A stretch of 64,000 nucleotides of DNA from Hymenobacter gummosus (GTDB lineage: Bacteria; Bacteroidota; Bacteroidia; Cytophagales; Hymenobacteraceae): positions 186,001 to 250,000 of the forward strand of contig NZ_RXOF01000001.1 in NCBI RefSeq assembly GCF_003970915.1, given 5' to 3'. The notes beneath the pieces are model-generated. The model was not told where the DNA came from. It did no database searches and saw nothing but the letters and a program-made list of their open reading frames with translations. How positions within the stretch are numbered: position 1 is the stretch's first letter; the number at the start of each line of letters is the position of its first letter. Positions 35,686 through 44,475 of the stretch are shown one piece after another. The position numbers were made by a program, and so were the translations under genes.

Positions 35686-35706
35686 GCTTCTTGCTTTATT
35701 ACCGCC

Positions 35707-35739
35707 AAAAAAGGCGCTGCACCCCGCAGCGCCTTTTTT
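35707..35739 (+). terminator. Rho-independent terminator after the gliding-type gene
   Basis: AAAAAAGGCGCTGC (35707-35720) pairs with GCAGCGCCTTTTTT (35726-35739) around ACCCC. Confidence 0.94.
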
Positions 35740-35844
35740 GTTTTCGGTGGCTTCGGCAGCTGGTCGACCTATCCTCGCAGCTGAATTGGCCGGCGGCCGC
35801 AACCTTTTGCCAGGAAATCGGTATTTAAGGCGGTTTAATTTATT

Positions 35845-35862
35845 TTTTAGACCAGGCTAAAA
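35845..35862. promoter_or_regulatory. Putative metalloregulator operator upstream of mntH
   Basis: TTTTAG (35845-35850), a 6-nt spacer ACCAGG, and CTAAAA (35857-35862): a perfect 6-6-6 inverted repeat 30 nt before the ATG. It lies just upstream of a -7-like TTCCTTTG at 35867-35874, where a repressor would block RNA polymerase. The same pattern (TTTAG-N6-CTAAA core) precedes the TonB receptor at 37323-37340. The sequence resembles DtxR/MntR-type boxes, but the regulator is not in the window. Confidence 0.65.
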
Positions 35863-35892
35863 TTCCTTCCTTTGCCGAAACTACCTGACTCA

Positions 35893-37272
35893 ATGCCTCC
35901 TACTGATACTCCCTCGGCGTCGCCGCCGGCTCTGGTTTCCGAAACGAGCAACGAAGCCGGGTGGCGGCAGCGGCGCCACGCGCCTTCGCTGGGCGACGTG
36001 TACGCTTCCGTGCGCGTGCCGGCCCAATCGGCATCGTTCTGGCGGAAGCTGATGGCTTTCTGGGGACCGGGCCTGATGGTGGCCGTGGGCTACATGGACC
36101 CGGGCAACTGGGCTACTGATATTGCCGGCGGGGCCCGCTACGGCTACACCCTGCTGTCGGTCATCCTGCTCTCCAACCTGTTTGCTATGCTGCTGCAGCA
36201 CTTGGCGGCTAAGCTCGGCATTGTGACGGGCCGCGACCTGGCCCAGGCCTGCCGCGACCATTACTCCAAGCCGGTGGCCATGGTATTGTGGGTGCTCTGC
36301 GAGGTAGCCATTGCCGCCTGCGACCTGGCCGAGGTTATCGGCTCGGCCATTGCCCTGAACCTGCTGTTCGGCATTCCGCTCACGGTGGGCGTGGTGCTGA
36401 CCATCCTCGACGTGCTGGTGGTGCTGTACTTCCAGAACCGCGGCTTCCGCCTGATCGAGGCGCTGGTGGCCGGGCTGATTGCGGTGATTTTCGGCTGTTT
36501 CCTCTACGAAATCGTGGTGTCGCAGCCGGACTGGCGGGCGGTGGGCGGCGGGCTGCTGCCGCGGCCGGAGGTGCTGACCAACCCGGGCATGCTGTACGTG
36601 GCCATCGGCATTCTGGGCGCCACGGTGATGCCCCACAACCTGTACCTGCACTCCAGCATCGTGCAGACGCGGGCCTTTGAGCGCACCGACGAAGGCAAGC
36701 GCATGGCCGTGAAGTTTGCCACCATCGACTCGACGGTGGCTTTGTTTCTGGCATTTTTCGTCAACGCGGCCATTCTAGTGCTGGCGGCGGCGGCGTTTCA
36801 CCGCAACGGCTACCACGGCGTAGCCGACATCAACGAGGCCCACAACCTGCTCACGCCGGTGCTCGGGGCCACGGCGGCCAGCGCCGTGTTTGCCATTGCC
36901 CTGCTGGCCTCGGGCCAGAACTCCACGCTGACGGGCACGCTGGCCGGGCAAATCGTGATGGAGGGATTTCTGCACCTGAAGCTTAAGCCCTGGCTGCGGC
37001 GCCTGATTACCCGCCTGATTGCGGTAGTGCCGGCCTTTGTCGTCACGCTTATGTACGGCGAGAAGGGGACGGGCGAACTGCTGGTGCTGAGCCAGGTAAT
37101 TCTGTCGCTGCAGCTGAGCTTCGCGGTGGTGCCGCTGGTACTCTTCACTTCCGACCGGCAGAAAATGGGCTCCTTCGTTAACCGCCCCTGGGTAAAAGTC
37201 ACGGCTTGGACGGTTTCGCTCATCATTATTGCTCTGAACGGCTACCTGCTGGTCCAGACCTTCTGGGGCTAA
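35893..37272 (+). CDS. mntH: Nramp-family divalent metal (Mn/Fe) transporter
   Basis: 459 aa. The ATG at 35893 is preferred; an upstream TTG would add seven residues. About 45 soluble residues precede the first helix. Eleven membrane segments can be traced. The metal-site residues are in place: DPGN at about 69-72 in helix 1 ([11 protein letters not shown]) and MPH at about 246-248 in helix 6 ([14 protein letters not shown]). Nramp proteins import Mn2+ or Fe2+ across the inner membrane with protons. A palindromic operator upstream suggests metal repression, shared with the TonB receptor that follows. Confidence 0.96.
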   Translation: MPPTDTPSASPPALVSETSNEAGWRQRRHAPSLGDVYASVRVPAQSASFWRKLMAFWGPGLMVAVGYMDPGNWATDIAGGARYGYTLLSVILLSNLFAMLLQHLAAKLGIVTGRDLAQACRDHYSKPVAMVLWVLCEVAIAACDLAEVIGSAIALNLLFGIPLTVGVVLTILDVLVVLYFQNRGFRLIEALVAGLIAVIFGCFLYEIVVSQPDWRAVGGGLLPRPEVLTNPGMLYVAIGILGATVMPHNLYLHSSIVQTRAFERTDEGKRMAVKFATIDSTVALFLAFFVNAAILVLAAAAFHRNGYHGVADINEAHNLLTPVLGATAASAVFAIALLASGQNSTLTGTLAGQIVMEGFLHLKLKPWLRRLITRLIAVVPAFVVTLMYGEKGTGELLVLSQVILSLQLSFAVVPLVLFTSDRQKMGSFVNRPWVKVTAWTVSLIIIALNGYLLVQTFWG

Positions 37273-37279
37273 GCACAAG

Positions 37280-37308
37280 GCGGCATGGATAATCCATGCC
37301 GCTTTTTT
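37280..37308 (+). terminator. Rho-independent terminator after mntH
   Basis: GCGGCATGGAT pairs with ATCCATGCCGC around a single A, followed by TTTTTT. It means the TonB gene must use its own promoter. Confidence 0.92.
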
Positions 37309-37322
37309 GCGCCCGAATTCAG

Positions 37323-37340
37323 ATTTAGGCTCATCTAAAT
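37323..37340. promoter_or_regulatory. Putative metalloregulator operator upstream of the TonB receptor
   Basis: ATTTAG (37323-37328), spacer GCTCAT, CTAAAT (37335-37340): a perfect 6-6-6 inverted repeat 22 nt before the ATG, with the same TTTAG-N6-CTAAA core as the site at 35845-35862. It falls directly after the mntH terminator. Confidence 0.65.
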
Positions 37341-37362
37341 AAAAACAAAAGCCTACGCTAAA

Positions 37363-39618
37363 ATGGTCGTAAAACCTTTACTCTGGCTTCTGACACTGCT
37401 TCTGCTTAGCACCACCGCGCTGGCGCAGACGGGTACTTTGCGCGGGCAGGTGCGGGCCGAGGGCGCGGCAGTGCCCTTTGCCAGCGTCGGGCTGAAGGGC
37501 ACTACCCACGGCACCACGGCCGACGAGCACGGCGGCTTCGTGCTGAAGAGCGTGCCGGCGGGCGACTACCAGTTGGCGGTGACGGCCTTAGGCTACAAGC
37601 CAGCGGAGCGCCGGGTAACGGTGAAGGCGGGCGAAACGGCGGCGTATACCGTGCTGCTCGCCCCGGCCAGCACCGAAACGGCGGAGGTGGTTATTAGCGG
37701 GACGCTGGGCGAGGTGGTGAAGAGCGAGTCGCCGGTGCCGGTGGAGCTGTACACGCCCAAGTTTTTTCAGAAGAACCCGGCGCCCTGCCTGTTCGAGAAC
37801 CTGACCATGGTGAACGGGGTGCGGCCGCAGCTGAACTGCAGCGTGTGCAACACCGGCGACATCCACATCAACGGGCTGGAAGGGCCCTACACCATGGTGC
37901 TCATCGATGGCATGCCCATCGTGTCGGCGTTGAGCACGGTGTACGGGCTGAGCGGCATTCCGAACAGCATGGTGGAGCGGGTGGAAGTGGTGAAGGGGCC
38001 GGCCTCCACGCTGTACGGCTCCGAGGCCGTGGGCGGGCTGATCAACGTCATTACCAAGAACCCCGAAAAGGCCGCGCCGCTGTCGGTGGACGTGTTTGGC
38101 ACCAGCTTCGGGGAGCTGAACGTGGACGCCGGGGCCGCCGCCCGCGTGGGCAAGGCCACTACCCTGCTCACCACCAACCTGTTTGGCTACAACCAGCGCC
38201 GCGACGTGAACCACGACGGCTTTACGGACGTGCCGCTGCAGCAGCGGGCCACGGTGTTCAATAAGTGGAGCCTGCGCCGGCCCGAAGACCGGGTGGCCAA
38301 CCTGGCGGCCCGCTACTACTACGAGGACCGGTTTGGCGGGCAGCTGGGCTGGCGGCCAGAGCACCGCGGCGGCGACAGTATCTACGGGGAAAGCATTTAC
38401 ACCAGCCGCTACGAGCTGCTGGGCCAGTACCAGCTGCCGGTGAAGCGCGAGAAGCTGCTGCTCAGCGGCTCCTACAACCGCCACCACCAGAACTCCATCT
38501 ACGGCACCACCAGCTACATTGCCACCCAGCACGTGGGCTTCGGGCAGCTGACCTGGCTGAAGCCCGTGAGCGTGCAGCACCAGCTGCTGCTGGGCGCCGC
38601 CTACCGCTACACCTGGTACGACGACAACACGCCCGCCACGGCTGCCAGGCTCGGTGACCGGGCCGCTAATAGCCCCGACGTAGTGCGCCTGCCCGGCCTG
38701 TTCGTGCAGGACGAGTGGCACCTGAACATCCATTCCACCCTGCTCACCGGCCTGCGCCTCGACCACGACCCGCGCCACGGCCTGGTGCCCTCGGGCCGCA
38801 TCAACTACAAGTGGGGCACCGACGACGGCCGCCGGGTGCTGCGCCTGGGCGCGGGCAACGGCTTTCGGGTGGTGAACCTGTTCACCGAGGACCACGCCGC
38901 CCTCACCGGCGCCCGGCAGGTGGTGGTGGCCGAGCGTCTCAGCCCCGAGCGCAGCTGGAACGCCACCGTGAACTACACCCACCAGTTTGGCCCCGACGCC
39001 CGGCCGCTGATTCTCGACGGCAGCTTGTTCTGGACCTACTTCACCAACAAGATTCTGCCCGACTACGACACCGACCCCAACCAGATCATCTACCGCAACC
39101 TGCGCGGCTACGCCGTCTCGCGCGGGCTGACGCTGAACGCCGACTGGACGGCCGCGGCGGGCCTGAAGCTGATTGCGGGCGTGACCTTGCTCGACGTGTA
39201 CCGGCGGGAACCGGACAACGCGGCGCGGCTGCGGCAGGTGCAGACGCCGGGCTTCTCGGGCACCTACGCCGCCTCCTACTCTCTGGACCGCTGGGGCCTG
39301 AGCGTTGACTACACCGGGCAGGTGACCGGGCCCATGCACCTGCCGGTGCAGCCCAACGACTACCGGCCCAGCCGCTCGCCCTGGTACTCCCTGCAGAACG
39401 TGCAGGCGACCAAGCAGCTCGGCAAGCACCTGCAGGCCTACGGCGGGGTGAAGAACCTGCTGGGTTTCCTGCCGCGCTACACCCTGCTGCGGGCCTTCGA
39501 CCCGTTCGACAAGTACGTGGCGCAGGACAACCCCAACGGCTACACTTTCGACACCGAGTATAACTACGCACCGCTGCAGGGCCGGCGCGGTTTTCTGGGC
39601 CTACGCTACTCGTGGTAA
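37363..39618 (+). CDS. TonB-dependent outer-membrane receptor (CirA/FepA-like) with carboxypeptidase-like N-domain
   Basis: 751 aa. Signal peptide to about 21 (TTALAQ). A carboxypeptidase-regulatory-like domain follows (about 23-105, GTLRGQVRAEGAAVPFASVGLKGT), then the plug with PTSV-like VVKSESPVPVELYTP, an unusual NCSVCNTGDI (CxxC, Cys about 159 and 162), HINGLEGPYTMVLIDGMPIV and VEVVKGPASTLYGSEAVGGLINVITK, and a 22-strand barrel ending YSW with terminal Trp. It imports a ligand, probably a metal or metal chelate, powered by TonB. The operator shared with mntH supports metal uptake. Confidence 0.93.
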   Translation: MVVKPLLWLLTLLLLSTTALAQTGTLRGQVRAEGAAVPFASVGLKGTTHGTTADEHGGFVLKSVPAGDYQLAVTALGYKPAERRVTVKAGETAAYTVLLAPASTETAEVVISGTLGEVVKSESPVPVELYTPKFFQKNPAPCLFENLTMVNGVRPQLNCSVCNTGDIHINGLEGPYTMVLIDGMPIVSALSTVYGLSGIPNSMVERVEVVKGPASTLYGSEAVGGLINVITKNPEKAAPLSVDVFGTSFGELNVDAGAAARVGKATTLLTTNLFGYNQRRDVNHDGFTDVPLQQRATVFNKWSLRRPEDRVANLAARYYYEDRFGGQLGWRPEHRGGDSIYGESIYTSRYELLGQYQLPVKREKLLLSGSYNRHHQNSIYGTTSYIATQHVGFGQLTWLKPVSVQHQLLLGAAYRYTWYDDNTPATAARLGDRAANSPDVVRLPGLFVQDEWHLNIHSTLLTGLRLDHDPRHGLVPSGRINYKWGTDDGRRVLRLGAGNGFRVVNLFTEDHAALTGARQVVVAERLSPERSWNATVNYTHQFGPDARPLILDGSLFWTYFTNKILPDYDTDPNQIIYRNLRGYAVSRGLTLNADWTAAAGLKLIAGVTLLDVYRREPDNAARLRQVQTPGFSGTYAASYSLDRWGLSVDYTGQVTGPMHLPVQPNDYRPSRSPWYSLQNVQATKQLGKHLQAYGGVKNLLGFLPRYTLLRAFDPFDKYVAQDNPNGYTFDTEYNYAPLQGRRGFLGLRYSW

Positions 39619-39638
39619 GTACGGATTCTGTACGGCCG

Positions 39639-39672
39639 AGCCGCCCCGAATAATCCAATTCGGGGCGGCTGC
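39639..39672 (+). terminator. Hairpin after the TonB receptor gene
   Basis: AGCCGCCCCGAAT pairs with ATTCGGGGCGGCT around AATCCA. No T-run follows, so it may only attenuate read-through into the next gene, which starts 37 nt later. Confidence 0.5.
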
Positions 39673-39708
39673 GTATGCGGGGCAAATACACCTTTCCCCT
39701 CCCCCGCC

Positions 39709-40569
39709 ATGTTTCGTTTTCTTGCCGGCTTGTGGCTGCTGTGCGCCGCCCCGGCCGTCCTGGCCCAGTCGCCGGACAAGCCCCGCTCCTGCCCGTACGA
39801 CTCCGCTCATTTCAATTTGTTTAAGCCCGTGCCGCGCAACCAGTTGCGCGAGCTGCGCCCCGACCGGCCCGGCGTGACGGAAAGCCCGTTTACCGTCGAC
39901 GCGGGCCATTTTCAGCTGGAAGTCGACGGCTTTCGGCTGGTCAACCGCCGGGAGGATGACCAGCGGGAGCGGGAATGGCACGCGGCCTACCTCATGCCCA
40001 AGCTCGGCCTGAGCCGGCGCACCGATGTGCAGCTGGAAATACCGGTGTACGCCGCCCAGAAGCAGCGCCGTGCGGACGACCCCAACTGGGAGCGGCACCG
40101 CGGCTTCGGCGACGTGGCTCTGCGCCTGAAGCACAACTTCCTCGGCGACGACGAAGAAGCCCCGCTGGCCCTGGCCGCCGTGGGCTGGGTGCGCCTGCCC
40201 ACCGGCGGGCAGGCCGGCGACGGGGGCGTGGAGTACGGCCTCATCGTGCCGGCCGACGTGCACCTGGGGGACCATTGGGACCTGGAAGGCCAGGTGGAAA
40301 CCAAGCTCAACTACGACCGGGAAACCAGCAAGCACTACCTCGGCGTGGTGCCCTCCGTAGCCCTGGAGCACGACTTCAACGACTTGGTTTCCTTGATGGT
40401 GGAGGGCGTTTCGCGCTGGGATGCGCAGAAGCACGACTGGCGCAGCTCCATCAACGTGGCTCCGATTTTCAACGTGACGGAAAACCTGCAGTTCGACTTC
40501 GGCGCCCACTTCGCCCTGAACCGCGAAACCGACCGGGAGTTCTTCGTCGGCTTCACCTTCCGGCGCTAA
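39709..40569 (+). CDS. Outer-membrane beta-barrel of the transporter family PF13557
   Basis: 286 aa. Signal peptide to about 19 (AVLAQ). Opening ELRPDRPGVTESPFTVDAGHFQLEVDGF and the late AVGWVRLPTGGQAGDGG and FDFGAHFALNRETDREFFVGFTFRR match the family once named Phenol_MetA_deg, small barrels of unclear substrate. Barrel ends in FRR rather than Phe. It begins 90 nt after the TonB gene, with only a weak hairpin between, so it may be co-expressed with it and take part in the same uptake. This link is inferred. Confidence 0.85.
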   Translation: MFRFLAGLWLLCAAPAVLAQSPDKPRSCPYDSAHFNLFKPVPRNQLRELRPDRPGVTESPFTVDAGHFQLEVDGFRLVNRREDDQREREWHAAYLMPKLGLSRRTDVQLEIPVYAAQKQRRADDPNWERHRGFGDVALRLKHNFLGDDEEAPLALAAVGWVRLPTGGQAGDGGVEYGLIVPADVHLGDHWDLEGQVETKLNYDRETSKHYLGVVPSVALEHDFNDLVSLMVEGVSRWDAQKHDWRSSINVAPIFNVTENLQFDFGAHFALNRETDREFFVGFTFRR

Positions 40570-40666
40570 GCTGGTAGCTGGTAGCGGGAAAAACTGCTGG
40601 GGGTCGGCGGCCTGCAACCGCGCCTGGAGCCCTGAGCTTTGACCCGAATACTTACGGCCCAGAAAC

Positions 40667-40700
40667 AAAGCGGCCAGCCCTTTCGGGCTGGCCGCTTTTT
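40667..40700. terminator. Bidirectional terminator between converging genes
   Basis: AAAGCGGCCAGCCC (40667-40680) pairs with GGGCTGGCCGCTTT (40685-40698) around TTTC, with further T on one side. Confidence 0.93.
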
Positions 40701-40723
40701 CGTTGCATCAGTAGTCGGCAGCG

Positions 40724-41137
40724 TTAGTGCTGCACGCCGGTCATCATGCTGCGGGCATGGTCGCGGCCGCCGTCGTGGGCGTGGGTGCCGACGCCTTTCC
40801 AGTCGGTGATAAACCAGACGAGCAGGAACATGATACCCGAGCCAATGAACAGGTTGCGGGCTACGGGTTGGTCATCGGAGAAGCCGAACAGAAAGGGCAA
40901 CACGATGAACACCAGGCCGCTGACCAGCTCGAAGGCCCCGTGCAGCGGGAACGGAATGACGCGCTTGAAGCTGAGCGGGTAGTCGGTGAGCAGGGCGATG
41001 AGCAGGTAGCCGGCGGCCAGCACGTAGAAGGCCGTGGAGTACGGCTGCGGCAGATCGAAGAGCACGGGAGCCATGGCAAAAACCACGACGGTGATGTAAT
41101 CAAGGACGCCGTGAGCGGCGGGAGACAGGACTTTCAT
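40724..41137 (-). CDS. Small inner-membrane protein, SPW-repeat-like
   Basis: 137 aa from MKVLSPAAHG (ATG 41137); an upstream ATG at 41167 would add ten residues. Four hydrophobic helices (DYITVVVFAMAPVLF, FYVLAAGYLLIALLT, LVSGLVFIVLPFLFGF, LFIGSGIMFLLVWFIT) and a His-rich cytoplasmic tail (THAHDGGRDHARS). Resembles small SPW-repeat or DUF-type membrane proteins of Bacteroidota. Function unknown; the His-rich tail could bind metal. Confidence 0.8.
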   Translation of the reverse strand: MKVLSPAAHGVLDYITVVVFAMAPVLFDLPQPYSTAFYVLAAGYLLIALLTDYPLSFKRVIPFPLHGAFELVSGLVFIVLPFLFGFSDDQPVARNLFIGSGIMFLLVWFITDWKGVGTHAHDGGRDHARSMMTGVQH

Positions 41138-41227
41138 GGGGTGCAACAGGTTGGTTGAACATTGCATGCAGCCCCTTTGTACGCCCTGACAATCAGCGGG
41201 ATATTGCCCAGCTGGCGTTTTCAGTAT

Positions 41228-42436
41228 TTATACTAGGCCCACCAGCGGCGTCACGCCGGGGCTCAGTATCTGCTGATTATCAGCGCCCAGCCAGTCGTGC
41301 AGGATGCTGGCGTAGATGCTGCGAAAGTCCACCTGGTAGCGCAGGTCGCCGGCGTCGAGGTCGGCCAGATCGGGGGCGGCGTTGGCTACGCCGGGCTGGC
41401 GCAGCTTGCCGCCAAGCAGCAGCACGTTGTTGGCCGTGCCGTGGTCGGTGCCGTTACTGGCGTTCTGGCCCACGCGGCGGCCAAATTCCGAGAAAACCAG
41501 GATGAGCGTGGAGTCGAGGTTGCCGGCCTGCTGCAAGTCCTGCACGAAGGCGCCGAGGCCGTCGGAGAGGTCCTTGAGCAGCTTGCCCTGCTGCTCCTGC
41601 TGGCGCACGTGGGTGTCGAAGCCGCTGAGCGAGGCGTAGTACACGCGGGTATCGAGGCCGGAATTGATCAGCTCGGCCGTGGTGCGCAGGCTCTTGGCGA
41701 AGTCGGTGTTCGGGTACGGCTGCTTCGACTGGTAGACCTTGCTCTTTTCGTAGAGGTAATCGGCCGAGGAGGCGGTTTCGGCCAGGGTCTTGTAGAGGTA
41801 GTCCAGCTCGCCCAGCCCGGTGGCGGCCGGCTCCTGGCTGGCGGCGCGCAGCACGCGGTTGCGCGTCACCTCGCGCAGCTTCTGCGGATTCTTCAGCGCC
41901 AGGCCTTTCTTGTGCGCCCCCTTCATGGCCAGGCTCAGCGTATCGTCGACTTCGATGCCGGTGTGGCCGGTGGTGCAGCCTGCGCAGGCCGCGTCGAGGT
42001 AGCGGCCAAGCCAGCCGGTGGCCAGGTACTCATCGGCGGCCGAGCCGGTGTGCCAGATGTCCATGGAGCGGAAGTGCGAGCGGTCGGGGTTGGGGTAGCC
42101 CACCGAGTTGAGCACGGTGAGCTGGCCCTGGTCGTAGAGGCCCTTCAGCGCGGTCATGTTGGGGTTCAGCGCCAGATCTTTGTCGAGCAGCAGCAGGCCG
42201 CTTTGCTCACGCAGAGCCAGGGTGGGCCGGGCTTTATAGTACAAGTCGTTGCGGAAGGGCACGATGGTGTTCAGCCCGTCGTTGCCGCCGCCGAGCTGCA
42301 CCACCACCAGCCGCCGGCCGCCGGCATCCTGCAGCGCGGGCAGGCTTTGGGCATCGAGCTTGTGCAGAAAGCGCGGCACGAACAGCAGGGTGCTGGCCAG
42401 CGCGGAAGTTTTCAGGAAGTCGCGGCGGGAAGTCAT
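41228..42436 (-). CDS. DUF1501 domain protein with Tat signal
   Basis: 402 aa from the ATG at 42436 (MTSRRDFLKTSAL). SRRDFLK is a twin-arginine signal, so it is exported folded. The rest is a DUF1501 domain: LVVVQLGGGNDGLNTIVP, the sulfatase-like HFRSMDIWHTGS, LILVFSEFGRRVGQNAS and GTDHGTANNVLLLGG. The fold is related to alkaline phosphatase/sulfatases but the reaction is unknown. It is paired with the DUF1800 gene directly upstream on the same strand, a pairing very common in Bacteroidota and Planctomycetes. Confidence 0.93.
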   Translation of the reverse strand: MTSRRDFLKTSALASTLLFVPRFLHKLDAQSLPALQDAGGRRLVVVQLGGGNDGLNTIVPFRNDLYYKARPTLALREQSGLLLLDKDLALNPNMTALKGLYDQGQLTVLNSVGYPNPDRSHFRSMDIWHTGSAADEYLATGWLGRYLDAACAGCTTGHTGIEVDDTLSLAMKGAHKKGLALKNPQKLREVTRNRVLRAASQEPAATGLGELDYLYKTLAETASSADYLYEKSKVYQSKQPYPNTDFAKSLRTTAELINSGLDTRVYYASLSGFDTHVRQQEQQGKLLKDLSDGLGAFVQDLQQAGNLDSTLILVFSEFGRRVGQNASNGTDHGTANNVLLLGGKLRQPGVANAAPDLADLDAGDLRYQVDFRSIYASILHDWLGADNQQILSPGVTPLVGLV

Positions 42437-42458
42437 GGCGGAGGTGGTGTTGGATGGT

Positions 42459-42642
42459 AGCTGGCGCCGGTTTAGCAACTGAAAGTTGCGTAACCGGTGC
42501 CCGTAATCAGGCAGGCTTTCAGCCTGCGAGTAGCGCCCGGGCGGGCCAAGCCAGCTGGTAAACAACGTTCGACGCAGGTTGAAAACCTGCTTTATGACAG
42601 GCACCGGTTTCACTCGCTTTGCTCGCTAAACCGGCGCCAGCT
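42459..42642. repeat. 184-bp nested palindromic element, copy 1
   Basis: The outer arms AGCTGGCGCCGGTTTAGC (42459) and its inverse (ending 42642) enclose a second pair (GTAACCGGTGCC / GGCACCGGTT). Inside are two small hairpins: GCAGGCTTTCAGCCTGC and GCAGGTTGAAAACCTGC. The second copy at 57090-57273 has exactly the same length and order. It fills the gap between the DUF1800 stop and the DUF1501 start, so it would lie within their mRNA. Confidence 0.9.
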
Positions 42643-44114
42643 TACATCAGCTGGTACTCGGGCAGGGACAGCAGCACGCCGACCTGCTGGCGCAAAGCCT
42701 GCTGGGGGCCGCCCCCAGCCGGGGCCGATTGGCGCAGCAAGGCCAGGTTTTCGGAACGGAGCGGGGCCTGCAGCAGGAAGCGAGCCAGCGTTTCGGGTTG
42801 CTGGTCGGCGGGCACTTTCTGCACCAGCGCGGCCACGGTAGCCAGGCTGACGGGCGCGTCTTTGTCTTCTTTGCGGCCGGTGCGCAGCAGCCGCTCGGCG
42901 CGCGGCAGCTGCGGGGCCAGGTCGTTTTCGTCTTCCTTCAGCGCCACGCTCACCTCGGCCTGCTTCAGCAGCACCTGCGGCAGCTGCAGGCGCAGCAAGA
43001 GCGAGGAAGAATCAATCCAGCTGCGGCCGCCGGGCCAGCCGGCCACGTTCGGGGGCTGAAACAGGGTCTGACCCAGAGCTTTCTGCCAGAACACCAGCTT
43101 CTGCCCGTCGGCGGGCGCGAGGCCGGCCTGACGCTGCAGCCCCACCAGCAGCTCCACCGGCGACTTAATGCGCGTGCCCACGTTGCGGGCGTCGTAAAAC
43201 CAGTCGGCGGAGAACAGGCGCTCCATCAAGTCCTGCACGTCGTAGCCCGACTGGTAGAAGGCCTCGGCCAGCGGCTTGATGTGCTGCGGGTTCGGCTGCT
43301 CGTTGACGAAGAAGCGGTAGAGCTTGGTGGTCAGAAACAGGGCCGTTTCGCGGCGCTCGGTGAGCATACGCAGAATGTCCTCGCCTCCGAAGTTGCCGGT
43401 CTGGCCCAGAAAGGTCTTGGGTCCCTCATCGTGCTGGCGTGGGCGAAACTGGTACTGACCCTGGGCGTCGTAGCCCCAGCCGGTGAAGGCGCGGGCGGCC
43501 TCCTTCACGTCCTGCTCGGTGTAGGGCCCGCGGCCGAGGGTAAACAGCTCCATCACCTCCCGGGCGAAGTTTTCGTTAGGGCGCTGCTTGCGGTTCTGCT
43601 GGTTGTTGAGAAACTGCAGCATGGCCGGCTCCTTGGCCACGGCCAGCAGCAGATCCGGGAACTTGCCCAGGGCCAGGCGGCGGATGGTGTTATTGAGCTG
43701 CAGGGCGGCATCGGGGCGGCGCACGCGGCAGGCGAAGTGGCCGTGCCAGAAGAAGGTCAGCTTTTCGCGCAGCTGGGCCGGCGAGGTGGCCATGCGCTGC
43801 AGCCAGCCGGTGTTCATGGCGTAGAAAGCGTCCCGAATCTGCCGGTTCTGCGCCTTGCGCTGCTCCGCCGTCAGCTCCCCGCGCTTCAGGGCCGGCGCCT
43901 GGGGGTCCTGCTTGAGGTCCATCGTGGGCGCCGGGTTCGTCGCCAGCTCCTCGCGGTAGCGCATCTGCGGGCTGTCGAGCGGGGTGGCATCGGCCGAGTC
44001 GCGCAGCAGCTGCCGGAGCACTTTGCGCGGCGTGAGGCCCGCCGTGGCATCCTGGGGCCGGGGCCCGAAGCCGGCCCGCCAGAGCAGGTGCTGCACCTGT
44101 TGTTGCGTCGTCAT
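42642..44114 (-). CDS. DUF1800 domain protein
   Basis: 490 aa. No clear signal peptide. DUF1800 landmarks: HLLWRAGFGPRP at the start, LREKLTFFWHGHFAC, MLQFLNNQQNRKQRPNENFAREVMELFTLG, EAARAFTGWGYD, QTGNFGGEDIL, LYRFFVNE and PPNVAGWPGGRSWI. Function unknown; it usually travels with a DUF1501 partner, as here (42436 downstream), suggesting they work together in export or wall processes. The upstream region (44115-44475) holds a palindromic element. Confidence 0.92.
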   Translation of the reverse strand: MTTQQQVQHLLWRAGFGPRPQDATAGLTPRKVLRQLLRDSADATPLDSPQMRYREELATNPAPTMDLKQDPQAPALKRGELTAEQRKAQNRQIRDAFYAMNTGWLQRMATSPAQLREKLTFFWHGHFACRVRRPDAALQLNNTIRRLALGKFPDLLLAVAKEPAMLQFLNNQQNRKQRPNENFAREVMELFTLGRGPYTEQDVKEAARAFTGWGYDAQGQYQFRPRQHDEGPKTFLGQTGNFGGEDILRMLTERRETALFLTTKLYRFFVNEQPNPQHIKPLAEAFYQSGYDVQDLMERLFSADWFYDARNVGTRIKSPVELLVGLQRQAGLAPADGQKLVFWQKALGQTLFQPPNVAGWPGGRSWIDSSSLLLRLQLPQVLLKQAEVSVALKEDENDLAPQLPRAERLLRTGRKEDKDAPVSLATVAALVQKVPADQQPETLARFLLQAPLRSENLALLRQSAPAGGGPQQALRQQVGVLLSLPEYQLM

Positions 44115-44225
44115 GCTGGGTTGGACGGGATTGGGCGAGAAGGGTTTAAGCCGGGCCGGCTTAAAAGGTGAACCAACTCAATAGAACGTCACGCAGAGCG
44201 CGTCGACTGAACGACTTACCAGAAC

Positions 44226-44341
44226 GGTCATGTCGAGCTTATCGAGACGTCTCGCGTGCTGATTGCAGGTAGTAAGTTCTTTGTTCAACGAGAAGATTAG
44301 CATCCGAGCGAGATGCCTCGGCCACGCCCGGCATGACGGCC
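44226..44341. repeat. Palindromic intergenic element related to 101-224
   Basis: Imperfect arms at about 44226-44262 and 44299-44341 (GGTCATGTCGAGC and GCATGACGGC ends), centred on ACGAGAAG. TCTCGCGTGCTGA is shared with the element at 101-224. It lies in the 361-bp gap 44115-44475 between divergent genes; nothing else was recognised in that gap except TACTTTCC near 44461, a weak -7 for the plus-strand gene. Confidence 0.65.
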
Positions 44342-44475
44342 TTTATCGTTCATTCAACGAAGCAGTGATAGTTCCCGCCACGACGCCCTGACGGCTCCGG
44401 CCCGGCAGCCTCCAAGCCCGACCGTGGCAAACAACCCGCCCCGCCGGCTGTTTTCGCAGCTACTTTCCGAATCCG

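Noticed and set aside
37588-39429. 613-codon minus-strand open frame
   Set aside because: Antisense to the TonB receptor, which has clear plug and barrel motifs.
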